Shown here: one piece after another, positions 17,227 through 28,156 of the stretch
Layout: each line of letters opens with the position of its first letter
Numbering within the stretch: position 1 is the stretch's first letter
Assembly: GCF_000816105.1 (NCBI RefSeq)
Contig: NZ_CP007140.1
Span: 310,001-374,000, forward strand
DNA: 64,000 bases
DNA from: Thermococcus guaymasensis DSM 11113
Lineage (GTDB): Archaea > Methanobacteriota_B > Thermococci > Thermococcales > Thermococcaceae
Reading direction: 5' to 3'
Program-made: the position numbers and the translations under genes
The notes under the pieces: generated by a model
What the model saw: the letters and a program-made list of their open reading frames with translations, nothing else
What the model was told of the DNA's origin: nothing
Databases searched by the model: none

Positions 17227-17304
17227 ATTTTTCTTTTTCACCAACAGTGGGACAACTATTAAAAACTGCCCCCCACACTTATCCCCATTCTGGAGGTGAA
17301 AGTG

Positions 17305-17931
17305 GTGGGTATATTCGTGGTCATGGAGGGCATTGACGGAGCCGGTAAGTCAACGCAAGCGAAGTTGCTTGCAAAATGGTTTGAAAAAAAGGGGTATGAG
17401 GTAGTTCTTACAAAGGAACCTACGGACACGGCCTTTGGGAAGCTCATAAGGAGGCTCGTCCTCACTGGGGGTAAAGAGGGTATAATTGATGGCGCTAGAA
17501 TAAGCCACGAGGCTGAGGCCTTGCTTTTTGCAGCGGACAGAGCAGAGCACGTTCACAAGTTAATAAAACCCTCCCTCGAATCCGGGAAGGTCGTTATCTC
17601 AGACCGTTACTTCTACTCCTCTTTAGCATATCAGTGGGCAAGGGGGCTCGACCTCAAGTGGCTCATAGACTTGAACAGATTTGCAGTCCGGCCCGACCTG
17701 GTGGTGCTACTTGACCTTCCAGTCAAGGAGAGCATGAAGCGGATAAATGGAAGGGGCATTAAAACAGAGTTCGATAAGATCGTTGAACTTCAGAAGAAAG
17801 TCAGGGAAAACTACCTAAAGCTAGCCGAGATGTTTCCTGAAATAAAGATAGTGAACGCCCAGAACAGCATTGAGGATATCCACAGGGACATAGTGGGTCT
17901 TGTGGAGCAGGAGATTCTCTCAAAGGTTTAA
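17305..17931 (+). CDS. tmk: Thymidylate kinase
   Basis: A 208-aa dTMP kinase producing dTDP for DNA synthesis. The P loop [13 protein letters not shown], the DR motif in [14 protein letters not shown] and the lid region are present. Start choice: GGAGGTGA overlaps the first in-frame GTG (17296), so the GTG at 17302 or 17305 is more likely; 17305 gives the usual short N terminus [12 protein letters not shown]. The gene stands alone between the mutase-like gene and tRNA-Gly. Confidence 0.95.
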   Translation: MGIFVVMEGIDGAGKSTQAKLLAKWFEKKGYEVVLTKEPTDTAFGKLIRRLVLTGGKEGIIDGARISHEAEALLFAADRAEHVHKLIKPSLESGKVVISDRYFYSSLAYQWARGLDLKWLIDLNRFAVRPDLVVLLDLPVKESMKRINGRGIKTEFDKIVELQKKVRENYLKLAEMFPEIKIVNAQNSIEDIHRDIVGLVEQEILSKV

Positions 17932-18012
17932 CTGTCCTGGCTTTTTGGATTTCTACTTTTATTGAACGAACAAAACAATTCTCTGCCCTTAACAACAAAA
18001 AGAAGTTACACA

Positions 18013-18026
18013 CCTCACGGTTGTGA
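18013..18026 (+). other. Short hairpin between tmk and tRNA-Gly
   Basis: CTCAC-GGTT-GTGAG forms a perfect five-pair stem with a four-base loop about 80 bases after the tmk stop and is followed by a few T residues. It may help define the end of tmk mRNA or of the convergent tRNA transcript. It is short enough to be chance. Confidence 0.25.
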
Positions 18027-18053
18027 GTTTGATTGTTCAGAAGAAGTGTATAC

Positions 18054-18131
18054 TGGTGCGGTGGCCGGGATTTGAACCCGGGTCACCGGCTTGGAAGGCC
18101 GGTGTCCTAGACCAGGCTAGACTACCACCGC
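18054..18131 (-). tRNA. tRNA-Gly (anticodon TCC)
   Basis: A 78-base tRNA with encoded CCA on the minus strand. The acceptor GCGGTGG pairs with CCACCGC, the anticodon stem CCGGC/GCCGG holds loop CTTCCAA, and the T arm is CCGGGTTCAAATCCCGG. It reads GGA and GGG codons. A TTTTTAAATA element lies about 37 bases upstream. Confidence 0.97.
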
Positions 18132-18163
18132 ACGGACACCGCGCGATGTTAGTACCGGACGAG

Positions 18164-18173
18164 TATTTAAAAA
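18164..18173 (-). promoter_or_regulatory. TATA-like element for tRNA-Gly
   Basis: TTTTTAAATA on the minus strand, upstream of the tRNA-Gly 5' end by about 35 bases, allowing a short 5' leader for RNase P removal. Confidence 0.5.
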
Positions 18174-18304
18174 GTTTACGCGTGGGGGACTTTTCTTTCC
18201 AAGGCTTCATTGAACATTTCTGTGCCCCAAAAACCTGAAAAGCACAGGGAACACTTCTTAAACTTTTCGTAAGTTCTATAAACCTCTACCCGCAGTCCAA
18301 TCAC

Positions 18305-18318
18305 GAAAAGCTTATATA
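18305..18318 (+). promoter_or_regulatory. BRE/TATA promoter of the RNA polymerase operon
   Basis: CGAAAAGC followed by TTATATA is a near-consensus archaeal promoter about 66 bases before the rpoH start, predicting a leader of about 40 bases. No other strong TATA is seen before the downstream polymerase genes, so it probably drives the whole operon. Confidence 0.7.
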
Positions 18319-18383
18319 GGTGAACCTGAAGGCGATGGGTGTGGCGGTCATTCTTGTAAAAAACTGTAAGGGGGCACTTCTCG

Positions 18384-18629
18384 GTGGCGCGGAAAAAGTT
18401 TAGTGTGTTTATGCACGAGCTGGTTCCAGAGCATAGGGTTATCAGCGAAAAGGAAAAGGAAGAGCTCCTCAGGAAGTACCGCATTAAGCTCTCTCAGCTT
18501 CCGCAGATCAAGGCTTCCGACCCGGCAGTCGTGGAGCTCGGCGCAAAGCCGGGGGACGTTATAGAGATCAAAAGAAAAAGCCCGACAGCTGGGGTCTATC
18601 TATACTACCGGCTGGTCGTGGAAGACTGA
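18384..18629 (+). CDS. rpoH: RNA polymerase subunit H
   Basis: An 81-aa homologue of the C-terminal domain of eukaryotic Rpb5, sitting at the downstream jaw of archaeal RNA polymerase. The [19 protein letters not shown] start and the [17 protein letters not shown] end are characteristic. It uses a GTG start. It is the first gene of the polymerase operon and precedes rpoB by 15 bases, as in other archaea. Confidence 0.96.
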   Translation: MARKKFSVFMHELVPEHRVISEKEKEELLRKYRIKLSQLPQIKASDPAVVELGAKPGDVIEIKRKSPTAGVYLYYRLVVED

Positions 18630-18644
18630 TTCTGAGGTGAGATC

Positions 18645-21600
18645 ATGAGCGCGAGAGGAGTTACTGTAGTTGATGTTACTCCCGACGATCTCTGGATTGT
18701 TATGGAGTCCTACTGGAAGGAAAAGGGTCTCGTCAGGCAGCACCTCGATTCTTACAACGCTTTCATCGAGTACGGGCTTCAGGAAGTCATAGATGAATTC
18801 GGCGGCGTTAAGCCGGACATTCCCAACTTCGAGGTCAAGTTTGGAAAGATACGCCTCGGTGAGCCGATATTCCAGGAGGCACAGGGTCAGAGGAGACCCC
18901 TCTATCCGATGGACGCCCGCATAAGAAACCTAACTTACTCAGCGCCCCTCTTTCTTGAACTCATACCCGTCGTTAACGGCATCGAGCAGGAACCGGTTGA
19001 GGTTCGCATCGGTGAGCTTCCCCTTATGCTCAAGTCCAAGGCCTGCAGGCTCTACGGTCTGAGCGACGAGGAACTCATAGCGCTTGGTGAGGATCCCAAA
19101 GATCCTGGTGGATACTTCATAATCAACGGCTCTGAGAGGGTCATTGTTTCTATTGAGGATCTGGCCCCGAACAAGACCCTCGTCGAGAAAGACGAAAGGC
19201 AGAACAAAGTCGTTGCCAAGGTCTTCTCTTACAGGCATGGTTACAGGGCTCTAATAACTGTCGAGAACAGAAAAGACGGCATTCTGTACGTTTCAATTCC
19301 TAACGTTCCGAAGCCCGTTAAGTTCGTCTACGTCATGCGTGCCCTGGGCCTTACCAGCGATAAGGAGATCGTTGAGGCCATAAGCGAGGACCCGAGGATA
19401 CAGCAGGTTCTCTTTAACAACCTCGAAGATGCAAGCGACATAAGGACTCAGGAGGAGGCACTTGACTTTATAGGAAAGCTGGCCCTTCCGGGGCAGCCCA
19501 AGGAGTACCGCCTCAAGAGGGCCGAGCACATAATAGACAACAACCTCCTGCCCCACATGGGCGTCGAGCCCGAGAACAGGAGGGCCAAGGCCTACTACCT
19601 TGGTATGATGGCCCTCAAGGTTCTGGAGCTTTCCCTCGGCCTCCGTGACGAGGACGATAAGGATCACTACGCCAACAAGAGGCTCAAGCTCGCTGGAGAC
19701 CTTCTCAAGGACCTCTTCCGCGTCGCCTTCGGCCAGCTCGTCAAGGACATGCAGTACCAGATGACCAAGACCTACCAGAGGAAGGGCGAGCGCTACACCT
19801 TCGAGAACATCCAGAGGTTCGTGAGGAACTCCGTTAGGCCCGACGTTCTGAGTGAGAGAATCGAGCACGCACTTGCAACCGGTTCCTGGCCCGGTGGAAG
19901 GACAGGCGTTAGTCAGCTCCTTGACAGAACCAACTACATTTCGACCCTCTCACACCTCAGGCGTGTTACCTCGCCCCTCAGCAGGGATCAGCCCCATTTC
20001 GAGGCCCGTGACCTGCACGGAACCCACTGGGGTAGAATATGCCCGACTGAGACCCCAGAAGGTCCGAACTGTGGTCTCGTCAAGAACCTCGCTCTCATGT
20101 CCCAGATTACCACCGGAATCCCAGAGGAAGAAGTTAAAGAGTACCTCCTCAAGCTTGGTGTCGTTTCGATAGAGGAGAGGAGGCCTTCTCCAGAGCTGTA
20201 CCGTGTCTACCTCAACGGTGTTCTCATCGGGACTATAGGGGAAGGCAGGGCCCTCGTGAATAAGATTAGAACCGACAGGAGGAGTGGCAAGATAAGCGAC
20301 GTAATAAACGTGGCCCTCTACGAAGACGAGGAGGTCAAGGAAATCTACGTCAACAGCGACGACGGTAGGGTTAGGAGGCCTCTCATTATCGTCGAGAACG
20401 GTAAGCCCAAGCTCACCCGTGAGCACGTCGAGGGCATAAAGAACGGTCAGCTTACCTGGAGCGACCTCATAAAGATGGGCGTCATTGAGTACCTCGATGC
20501 AGAGGAAGAGGAGAATGCCTACGTTGCCACCTGGCCTTGGGAGGTCACGGAGGAGCACACCCACCTTGAGCTGATGCCGGCAGCTATACTCGGTATCCCG
20601 GCTTCGCTCGTTCCGTATCCAGAGCACAACGCCGCCCCGCGTAACACTTACGGTGCGGGTATGGCCAAGCAGAGCCTTGGTCTTGGATGGGCTAACTTCC
20701 GCATCAGGGTAGACACTCGCGGTCACCTCATGCACTACCCGCAGGTTCCGCTCGTCAACTCAAGGATAATGAAGGCAGTTGGTTTTGAAGAGAGACCGGC
20801 AGGTCAGAACTTCGTCGTTGCTGTTCTAAGCTACGGCGGTTACAACATGGAGGACGCAATCATCATGAACAAGGCCTCCATCGAGCGCGGCCTGGCGAGG
20901 AGCACGTTCTTCAGAACCTACGAGGCAGAGGAGAAGCGCTACCTCGGCGGTCAGATGGATCGCTTTGAGAAGCCTGATCCGACAATCAAGGGCTACCTCG
21001 GTGAGAAATACTACCGCCACCTTGACGAAGACGGCCTCATCTTTCCGGAGTCCAAAGTCGAAGGAAAGGACGTCCTCGTTGGGAGGACTTCACCTCCGAG
21101 GTTCCTTGAGGAGCAGAGCGGCCTCGGTGGAATAGCCCTTCAAGAGAGGAGGGAGACCAGCGTTACCGTGAGACCAAGTGAGAGGGGCATCGTTGACAAA
21201 GTCATTGTTACCGAGACCGGAGACGGAACTAAGCTCGTCAAGGTCACCGTTAGGGATCTCCGTATCCCTGAGCTCGGTGATAAGTTTGCATCAAGGCACG
21301 GTCAGAAGGGTGTCATCGGTCTCATCGTCCCGCAGGAGGACATGCCATGGACTGAGAGTGGTATCGTTCCAGACCTCATAGTCAACCCGCACGGTATCCC
21401 GAGCCGTATGACCGTCGGACAGCTTATAGAGGCAATAGGCGGAAAGGTTGCGTCCCTCAAGGGAAGAAGGGTCGACGGCACTGCCTTCATCGGAGAACCG
21501 GAGGAGAGGCTCAGGAAGGAGCTTGAGGAGCTCGGCTTCAAGCACAGCGGAAGGGAGGTCATGTACGACGGCATAACCGGAAGGCGCCTTGAGGCAGACA

Positions 21601-22013
21601 TATTCATCGGTGTCATCTACTACCAGAGGCTCCACCACATGGTCGCCGACAAGATGCACGCGAGGAGCAGGGGTCCGGTTCAAGTTCTCACCAAGCAGCC
21701 GACCGAGGGTAGAGCGAGGGAAGGTGGTCTCAGGTTCGGTGAGATGGAGCGTGACGTCCTCGTCGGACACGGCGCTGCGATGCTGCTCATCGAACGTCTC
21801 CTCGAGGAGAGCGACAAGACAGAGGTATGGGTCTGCGAGAACTGCGGACACTTGGCACTTGAGGACAAGCGTCGCGGTAAGGTCTACTGTCCTGTCTGTG
21901 GCGAGGAGGAGAAGATAAGCAAGGTTGAGATGAGTTACGCGTTTAAACTGCTCCTCGACGAGCTGAAGGCGATGGTGATTAGGCCTTCCCTCAAGTTGAA
22001 GGATCGGGTGTGA
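18645..22013 (+). CDS. rpoB: DNA-directed RNA polymerase subunit B (unsplit)
   Basis: A 1122-aa Rpb2 homologue. The single continuous subunit is typical of Thermococcales, in contrast to the B'/B'' split in methanogens. Visible motifs: [18 protein letters not shown] near residue 725, the conserved SRHGQKGV region near residue 885 and a C-terminal zinc ribbon (CENCGHLAL...CPVCGEE) near residue 1065. It forms one side of the catalytic cleft. The start follows GAGGTGAGATC, and the stop overlaps the beginning of rpoA1. Confidence 0.98.
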   Translation: MSARGVTVVDVTPDDLWIVMESYWKEKGLVRQHLDSYNAFIEYGLQEVIDEFGGVKPDIPNFEVKFGKIRLGEPIFQEAQGQRRPLYPMDARIRNLTYSAPLFLELIPVVNGIEQEPVEVRIGELPLMLKSKACRLYGLSDEELIALGEDPKDPGGYFIINGSERVIVSIEDLAPNKTLVEKDERQNKVVAKVFSYRHGYRALITVENRKDGILYVSIPNVPKPVKFVYVMRALGLTSDKEIVEAISEDPRIQQVLFNNLEDASDIRTQEEALDFIGKLALPGQPKEYRLKRAEHIIDNNLLPHMGVEPENRRAKAYYLGMMALKVLELSLGLRDEDDKDHYANKRLKLAGDLLKDLFRVAFGQLVKDMQYQMTKTYQRKGERYTFENIQRFVRNSVRPDVLSERIEHALATGSWPGGRTGVSQLLDRTNYISTLSHLRRVTSPLSRDQPHFEARDLHGTHWGRICPTETPEGPNCGLVKNLALMSQITTGIPEEEVKEYLLKLGVVSIEERRPSPELYRVYLNGVLIGTIGEGRALVNKIRTDRRSGKISDVINVALYEDEEVKEIYVNSDDGRVRRPLIIVENGKPKLTREHVEGIKNGQLTWSDLIKMGVIEYLDAEEEENAYVATWPWEVTEEHTHLELMPAAILGIPASLVPYPEHNAAPRNTYGAGMAKQSLGLGWANFRIRVDTRGHLMHYPQVPLVNSRIMKAVGFEERPAGQNFVVAVLSYGGYNMEDAIIMNKASIERGLARSTFFRTYEAEEKRYLGGQMDRFEKPDPTIKGYLGEKYYRHLDEDGLIFPESKVEGKDVLVGRTSPPRFLEEQSGLGGIALQERRETSVTVRPSERGIVDKVIVTETGDGTKLVKVTVRDLRIPELGDKFASRHGQKGVIGLIVPQEDMPWTESGIVPDLIVNPHGIPSRMTVGQLIEAIGGKVASLKGRRVDGTAFIGEPEERLRKELEELGFKHSGREVMYDGITGRRLEADIFIGVIYYQRLHHMVADKMHARSRGPVQVLTKQPTEGRAREGGLRFGEMERDVLVGHGAAMLLIERLLEESDKTEVWVCENCGHLALEDKRRGKVYCPVCGEEEKISKVEMSYAFKLLLDELKAMVIRPSLKLKDRV

Positions 22014-22018
22014 TGGCC

Positions 22019-24736
22019 ATGCAGTCCATGAAAAAGGTCATCGGGAGTATAGAGTTTGGAATACTATCGCCTCAGGAAATCAGAAAGATGAGTGCGGCCG
22101 AAATCACCGTTCCAGACACATACGACGATGACGGTTATCCGATAGAAGGAGGTCTCATGGACAAGAGGCTCGGTGTCATTGACCCCGGCCTTAGGTGTGA
22201 GACCTGTGGTGCAAGGGCCGGGGAGTGTCCGGGCCACTTCGGTCACATAGAGCTCGCGAGGCCCGTAATTCATGTTGGCTTTGCCAAGACCATCCAGAGG
22301 GTCCTTGAGAGCACCTGCAGGGAGTGTGGCAGGATAAAGCTCACCGACGAAGAGATAGAGGAGTACATGAAGAAGTTTGAGGTAATCGGCGACCGCAAGA
22401 AGGACAAGGATCGGCTCATCAAGGAGATCCACAAGAAGGCCAAGGAGAGGATGGTCTGCCCGCACTGCGGAGCACCTCAGTTCCCGATCAAGTTTGAGAG
22501 GCCGACGATCTACTACGAGCTCCGCCGTGACGAGGAAGGAAACGAGTACAAGCACAGGATGATGCCCAGCGAGGTCAGGGACAGGCTTGAGAGGGTGCCC
22601 GACAAGGATCTGCCCCTCCTTGGGCTCCACCCCGAAAAGAGCAGGCCTGAATGGATGGTTCTTACTGTCCTTCCAGTCCCGCCGGTCACAATGAGGCCCT
22701 CCATTACGCTTGAGAGCGGTATCCGCGCTGAGGATGACCTCACCCACAAGCTCGTTGACATAATCCGCATCAACAACAGGCTCAAGAGCAACATCGAAGC
22801 CGGAGCTCCCCAGCTTATCATCGAAGACCTCTGGGACCTCCTTCAGTACCACGTCACCACTTACATTGACAACGAGACCTCTGGAATCCCGCCCGCCAAG
22901 CACAAGAGCGGAAGGCCTCTCAAGACCCTTTCCCAGAGGCTTAAGGGTAAAGAGGGTCGCTTCCGTGGAAACCTCAGCGGTAAGCGTGTCAACTTCTCTG
23001 CCCGTACGGTCATCAGCCCCGATTCAATGATCAGCATCAACGAGGTCGGTGTTCCAATAGCCGTTGCGATGGAGCTCACCGTTCCCGAGAAGGTAACCGA
23101 GTTCAACTACGAGAAGCTCAAGCAGAGGGTCTTGAACGGTCCCGAAAAGTACCCCGGTGCCAACTATGTCATCGACCCTGAGGGCAGGAGAATCCGCCTC
23201 ATGGAGAACAACCTTGAGACAATAGCGGAGAAGCTTGACATCGGCTGGACAGTGGAGAGACACCTCGAAGACGGTGATATAGTTCTCTTCAACAGACAGC
23301 CCTCACTCCACAGAATGTCTATTATGGCCCACCGCGTTAGGGTCATGCCCTACAGAACCTTCCGCCTCAACCTCCCTGTCTGCCCGCCGTACAACGCTGA
23401 CTTCGACGGTGACGAGATGAACCTCCACGTGCCGCAGACTGAGGAGGCCCAGGCCGAGGCAAAGATCCTCATGGAAGTCCAGAACCACATAATCTCGCCG
23501 CGTTACGGTGGTCCGCTCATCGCTGGAATTCAGGATCACATCTCAGGTGGTTACCTGCTCACCCGTGAGGGGGCCTACTTCACCCGCTCAGAGGTCGAGC
23601 AGATGCTCATGTTCGCGGGCATTGAAGTCGATGAGCTCCCGGAGCCTGACAAGGTTGAGAACGGCGTCGAGCTCTGGAGCGGAAAGACGATATTCTCACT
23701 TCTCCTGCCGGATGACCTTACGATATGGTATCGCAACAAGCTCTGCGACGAGCCGGAGCGCTGTGAGGCACTTGAAAAGCTCATCGAGGAGAAGCTCATC
23801 CCCGACCCAGAAGAAGTCAGAAAGCTGGCCTACGACGGCTTTGTTTACATACAGAACGGGAAGCTCCTCAGCGGGGCAATAGACAAGAAGGCCTACGGTA
23901 GAGAGGACGGAAAGCTCCTCGACATCATAGTTAGGGAGTACGGTGTCGAGAGGGCCAGGCAATTCCTTGACCAAGTAACCAAGCTGACTATTTGGGTGAT
24001 CACCCACAAGGGCTTCACTACCGCCATAGACGACGAAGACCTTCCGCAGGAGGCCCTTGACAGAATTAGGGAGATCATCCGCGAGGCAGAGGAGAGGGTC
24101 AACAGGCTCATAGAGGCTTACAAGCAGGGTGAGCTCGAACCTCTCCCGGGCAAAACCCTTGAGGAGACCCTTGAGAGCAAGATAATGGCCGTTCTGGCTG
24201 AGGCGCGTGACAACGCAGGTAAGGTGGCTGAGAAGTACCTGGGTATGAACAATCACGCTGTCATCATGGCCAAGACTGGAGCGAGGGGTAAGATACTCAA
24301 CATCACCCAGATGGCAGCTATGCTCGGCCAGCAGTCAATCCGTGGAAAGCGTCTCTACCGTGGCTACCGCGGAAGGGTTCTCACCCACTTCAAGCCCGGT
24401 GACCTTGGGGCTAGATCTAGGGGATTCGTCATCAACTCCTACAAGAGCGGCCTCACGCCGCAGGAGTACTTCTTCCACGCAATGGGTGGACGTGAGGGTC
24501 TCGTTGACACCGCAGTCAGAACCGCTCAGAGCGGTTACATGCAGAGGAGGCTCATCAACGCCCTCCAGGATCTCAAGGTTGACTACGACGGAACCGTCAG
24601 AGACCCGACAGGAATCATCGTCCAGTTCAAGTACGGTGAGGATGGCGTTGACCCGATGAAGAGCTGGCAGGGTAAGACACTCGACGTGGACAGGATAATA
24701 ATTAGAAATCTGATTAAGTCAAGGAGCGGGAGGTGA
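22019..24736 (+). CDS. rpoA1: DNA-directed RNA polymerase subunit A'
   Basis: A 905-aa N-terminal half of the Rpb1 homologue. The catalytic NADFDGDEMNLHVP with the three Mg-binding aspartates is near residue 460, zinc ligands lie in CETCGARAGECPGHFGH and CPHCGAP, and the bridge-helix region is at the C terminus. Several in-frame starts exist (22010, 22013, 22019, 22028); ATG 22019 gives the usual MQSMKKVIGSIEFG N terminus and follows GGTGTGATGG. No intein interrupts it. Confidence 0.97.
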   Translation: MQSMKKVIGSIEFGILSPQEIRKMSAAEITVPDTYDDDGYPIEGGLMDKRLGVIDPGLRCETCGARAGECPGHFGHIELARPVIHVGFAKTIQRVLESTCRECGRIKLTDEEIEEYMKKFEVIGDRKKDKDRLIKEIHKKAKERMVCPHCGAPQFPIKFERPTIYYELRRDEEGNEYKHRMMPSEVRDRLERVPDKDLPLLGLHPEKSRPEWMVLTVLPVPPVTMRPSITLESGIRAEDDLTHKLVDIIRINNRLKSNIEAGAPQLIIEDLWDLLQYHVTTYIDNETSGIPPAKHKSGRPLKTLSQRLKGKEGRFRGNLSGKRVNFSARTVISPDSMISINEVGVPIAVAMELTVPEKVTEFNYEKLKQRVLNGPEKYPGANYVIDPEGRRIRLMENNLETIAEKLDIGWTVERHLEDGDIVLFNRQPSLHRMSIMAHRVRVMPYRTFRLNLPVCPPYNADFDGDEMNLHVPQTEEAQAEAKILMEVQNHIISPRYGGPLIAGIQDHISGGYLLTREGAYFTRSEVEQMLMFAGIEVDELPEPDKVENGVELWSGKTIFSLLLPDDLTIWYRNKLCDEPERCEALEKLIEEKLIPDPEEVRKLAYDGFVYIQNGKLLSGAIDKKAYGREDGKLLDIIVREYGVERARQFLDQVTKLTIWVITHKGFTTAIDDEDLPQEALDRIREIIREAEERVNRLIEAYKQGELEPLPGKTLEETLESKIMAVLAEARDNAGKVAEKYLGMNNHAVIMAKTGARGKILNITQMAAMLGQQSIRGKRLYRGYRGRVLTHFKPGDLGARSRGFVINSYKSGLTPQEYFFHAMGGREGLVDTAVRTAQSGYMQRRLINALQDLKVDYDGTVRDPTGIIVQFKYGEDGVDPMKSWQGKTLDVDRIIIRNLIKSRSGR

Positions 24737-24741
24737 TCTGC

Positions 24742-25917
24742 ATGGTGGCCGAGAAGACAATTAAAACACTCGTATGGAACTCTGAGCTTCCCGATAACAT
24801 CAAGGAAGAGCTATACAGCAAGCTCATAGAGTACAACAAGAAGTACAAGCTCAAAAAATCTGAGATTGAGACGATAATCGAGGATGCTGTAAACGAATAT
24901 AAAAAGGCTCTAGTAGAACCGGGTGAACCTATAGGAACAGTTGCGGCGCAGTCCATCGGTGAGCCTTCGACGCAGATGACCCTCAACACTTTCCACTACG
25001 CGGGTGTCGCTGAGATTAACGTCACCCTCGGTCTGCCGAGAATCATCGAGATTGTCGACGCAAGAAAGAATCCCTCCACACCTGTTATGACAGTTTTCCT
25101 CGATGAAGAGCACCGCTACGATCTTGAGAAGGCCAGAGAAGTCGCTAGGAGGATTGAAGGAACCACCCTAGAGAACATTGCGAGGGAGATGAGCATAGAC
25201 ATCCTAAACTTCGAGTTTATAGTCGACATTGATCCGGAGAGGCTTGAGAAGAGCGGCCTTGACATGGAGAAGATCATCAAGAAGCTATCCAGCTCATTCA
25301 AGAGCGCTGAGTTTGAGGCTGATGGATACTCCCTCATAGTCAGGCCTAAAAAAGTCACGAAGCTCTCAGACCTCAGAAAGCTTGCCGAAAAGGTTAAAAA
25401 GCACCGCCTTAAGGGTCTCTCGGGCGTCGGGAAGACCATCATCAGAAAGGAAGGCGACGAGTACGTGATATACACCGAGGGCTCGAACTTCAAGCAGGTG
25501 CTCAAGGTTCCAGGCGTTGACCCGACGAGGACGAGAACCAACAACATCTGGGAGATAGCAGAGGTCCTTGGCATCGAGGCCGCAAGAAACGCCATCATCG
25601 AGGAAATCGTCAGCACGATGCGCGAGCAGGGTCTTGAGGTTGACATCAGACACATAATGCTCGTCGCCGACATGATGACGCTCGACGGCGTTATAAGGCC
25701 GATAGGAAGGCATGGTATCGTTGGTGAGAAATCGAGCGTCCTCGCAAGGGCGGCCTTCGAGGTTACCACAAAACACCTGCTCGAGGCCGCCGAGAGGGGA
25801 GAAGTGGATCCGCTCAACGGTGTCGTTGAGAACGTCCTCATTGGTCAGCCTGTGCCCGTCGGTACAGGAACCGTTAAGCTGGCTATGAATCTCCCCCTGA
25901 GACCGCAAAGGGAGTAG
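24742..25917 (+). CDS. rpoA2: DNA-directed RNA polymerase subunit A''
   Basis: A 391-aa C-terminal part of the Rpb1 homologue, encoded separately in archaea. It carries the trigger-loop segment EPIGTVAAQSIGEPSTQMTL and the conserved LGLPRIIEIVDARKNPSTP. The ATG at 24742 is preceded by GGGAGGTGAT; the GTG three codons earlier is part of that site. The split from A' falls at the normal archaeal position. rpl30e follows 13 bases downstream. Confidence 0.97.
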   Translation: MVAEKTIKTLVWNSELPDNIKEELYSKLIEYNKKYKLKKSEIETIIEDAVNEYKKALVEPGEPIGTVAAQSIGEPSTQMTLNTFHYAGVAEINVTLGLPRIIEIVDARKNPSTPVMTVFLDEEHRYDLEKAREVARRIEGTTLENIAREMSIDILNFEFIVDIDPERLEKSGLDMEKIIKKLSSSFKSAEFEADGYSLIVRPKKVTKLSDLRKLAEKVKKHRLKGLSGVGKTIIRKEGDEYVIYTEGSNFKQVLKVPGVDPTRTRTNNIWEIAEVLGIEAARNAIIEEIVSTMREQGLEVDIRHIMLVADMMTLDGVIRPIGRHGIVGEKSSVLARAAFEVTTKHLLEAAERGEVDPLNGVVENVLIGQPVPVGTGTVKLAMNLPLRPQRE

Positions 25918-25930
25918 GGAGGTGTAGTTG

Positions 25931-26676
<746 letters not shown>

Positions 26677-26686
26677 GGTGATGATC

Positions 26687-27130
26687 ATGGCTGGAAAGAA
26701 GGCCCCGTATGGAGAGTTTGCCGGTAGAAAGCTCAAGCTCAAGAGGAAGAAGTTCCGCTGGAGCGACATCAGGTACAAGAGGAGAGTCCTCAGGCTCAAG
26801 GAGAAGAGCGACCCGCTTGAGGGCGCTCCGCAGGCAAGAGGGATCGTCCTTGAGAAGATCGCAGTTGAGGCTAAGCAGCCGAACTCGGCTATGCGTAAGG
26901 CCGTCAGGGTTCAGCTCATCAAGAACGGTAAGGTCGTTACCGCCTTCACCCCCGGTGACGGTGCCATCAACCACATCGACGAGCACGATGAAGTGATCAT
27001 CGAGGGAATCGGTGGTCCAAAGGGCGGTTCGATGGGTGATATCCCAGGAATCAGGTACAAGGTCGTCAAGGTCAACAGGGTCTCCCTCAAGGAGCTCGTC
27101 AAGGGAAGGAAGGAGAAGCCGAGGAGGTGA
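26687..27130 (+). CDS. rps12: Ribosomal protein S12 (uS12)
   Basis: A 147-aa decoding-centre protein of the small subunit. It contains the conserved [20 protein letters not shown] segment and the [22 protein letters not shown] loop next to the decoding site. The ATG at 26687 follows GAGGTGATG and gives the standard archaeal length; the GTG three codons upstream is rejected. rps7 starts six bases after its stop. Confidence 0.97.
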
Positions 27131-27136
27131 AGGAGA

Positions 27137-27784
27137 ATGGCCAAGCCGCTTACAGAGCGCTTCTTTATCCCGAAGGAGCCCAAGGTCATGGGCAGGTGGA
27201 GCGTTGAGGACGTCGTCGTGAACGACCCGTCGCTCAGGCCCTACATAAACCTTGAAGCCAGGATTCTCCCGCACAGCCACGGCAGGCACGCCAAGAAGCC
27301 CTTCGGTAAGACGAACGTCCACATCGTCGAGAGGCTCATCAACAAGGTCATGAGGAGCGGTGCCAGCCACTCCAAGGCCGGCGGTCACTTCATGAGGAGA
27401 GAGCACCGCTCGATAATGAGCAAGAAGATGAAGGCCTACGAGGTCGTCAAGGAGGCCTTCATGATCATCGAGAAGAGGACGAAGGAGAACCCGATCCAGG
27501 TTCTTGTCAGGGCCCTTGAGAACTCCGCCCCGAGGGAGGACACCACCACCATCGCCTTCGGTGGAATCCGCTACCACATGGCCGTTGACGTCTCCCCGCT
27601 CAGGAGGCTCGACATAGCCCTCAAGAACATCGCCCTCGGTGCGAGCATCAAGTGCTACCGCAACAAGACCACCTACGCCCAGGCCCTGGCTGAGGAGATC
27701 ATCGCCGCCGCCAACAAGGACCCGAAGAGCTTCGCCTACAGCAAGAAGGAAGAAATCGAGAGGATTGCCCAGTCCTCACGCTGA
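27137..27784 (+). CDS. rps7: Ribosomal protein S7 (uS7)
   Basis: A 215-aa small-subunit head protein that nucleates assembly on the 3' domain of 16S rRNA. The family phrases [20 protein letters not shown] and the C-terminal [11 protein letters not shown] are present, and the N-terminal extension is typical of archaea and eukaryotes. The ATG follows GGTGAAGGAG. It is the last gene of the polymerase operon here; fusA and tuf do not follow, unlike in many archaea. Confidence 0.97.
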   Translation: MAKPLTERFFIPKEPKVMGRWSVEDVVVNDPSLRPYINLEARILPHSHGRHAKKPFGKTNVHIVERLINKVMRSGASHSKAGGHFMRREHRSIMSKKMKAYEVVKEAFMIIEKRTKENPIQVLVRALENSAPREDTTTIAFGGIRYHMAVDVSPLRRLDIALKNIALGASIKCYRNKTTYAQALAEEIIAAANKDPKSFAYSKKEEIERIAQSSR

Positions 27785-27832
27785 GGGCTGATTGCTTCTT
27801 TCACTCTTCTGCTTTTTCGCTTAGTTCTTCAA
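27785..27832 (+). terminator. Pyrimidine-rich end of the rpo-rps operon
   Basis: The bases after rps7 contain repeated T tracts (TTGCTTCTTTC, TTCTGCTTTTTCGC) before the next TATA-like element at about 27840. This probably ends the long operon transcript. Confidence 0.4.
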
Positions 27833-27870
27833 TCGGAAGGTTTTTATGCTCGAATGAGAGTTCTCTTCCG

Positions 27871-28020
27871 GTGGCTGAATTGAGGAAGCGAAAATTTCAG
27901 GCCTTTGACTTTGGAGATGAAGTCGTTCTTGTCCCGATTGAGGATGGCGTAGAGTTGCGTGGAATTCTAAAGCTCGACAAGTTCGCAAGGAAGAAAGGAA
28001 AGGATTCTGGAGGAGCGTAA
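27871..28020 (+). CDS. Small AbrB-like protein, 49 aa (possible orphan or remnant)
   Basis: A GTG-started 49-codon frame ending at TAA 28018-28020. The middle (FGDEVVLVPIEDGVELRGIL) resembles the C-terminal strand pair of AbrB/MazE-type DNA-binding antitoxins, but the usual N-terminal swapped-hairpin strand is weak. GGTTTTTATG lies about 27 bases before the GTG, which suits a leaderless mRNA. No toxin gene follows. It could be a real small protein or the remnant of a toxin-antitoxin locus. Confidence 0.4.
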   Translation: MAELRKRKFQAFDFGDEVVLVPIEDGVELRGILKLDKFARKKGKDSGGA

Positions 28021-28065
28021 GCTTCGCCGCCTTGGACTGCTCTAAGCTTTTCTCCAGATGTTATA

Positions 28066-28081
28066 CCCTTCGGGAGAAGGG
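28066..28081 (+). other. Perfect 6-bp hairpin downstream of the small ORF
   Basis: CCCTTC-GGGA-GAAGGG forms a six-pair stem with a four-base loop in the 136-base gap between the small ORF and the convergent gene at 28157. No T tract follows. The rest of this gap holds no gene that I can support. Confidence 0.3.
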
Positions 28082-28156
28082 AAATGGACTGCCATTAAGT
28101 GGTTTGTGTGATGGAATTCTGTCCCTCACCTAATGGACGAGGCTTTCGGAGAAAAT

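Noticed and set aside
26677-26690. Box C-like GTGATGA between nusA and rps12 as a C/D RNA
   Set aside because: The motif is the ribosome binding site of rps12, and there is no box D at the right distance.
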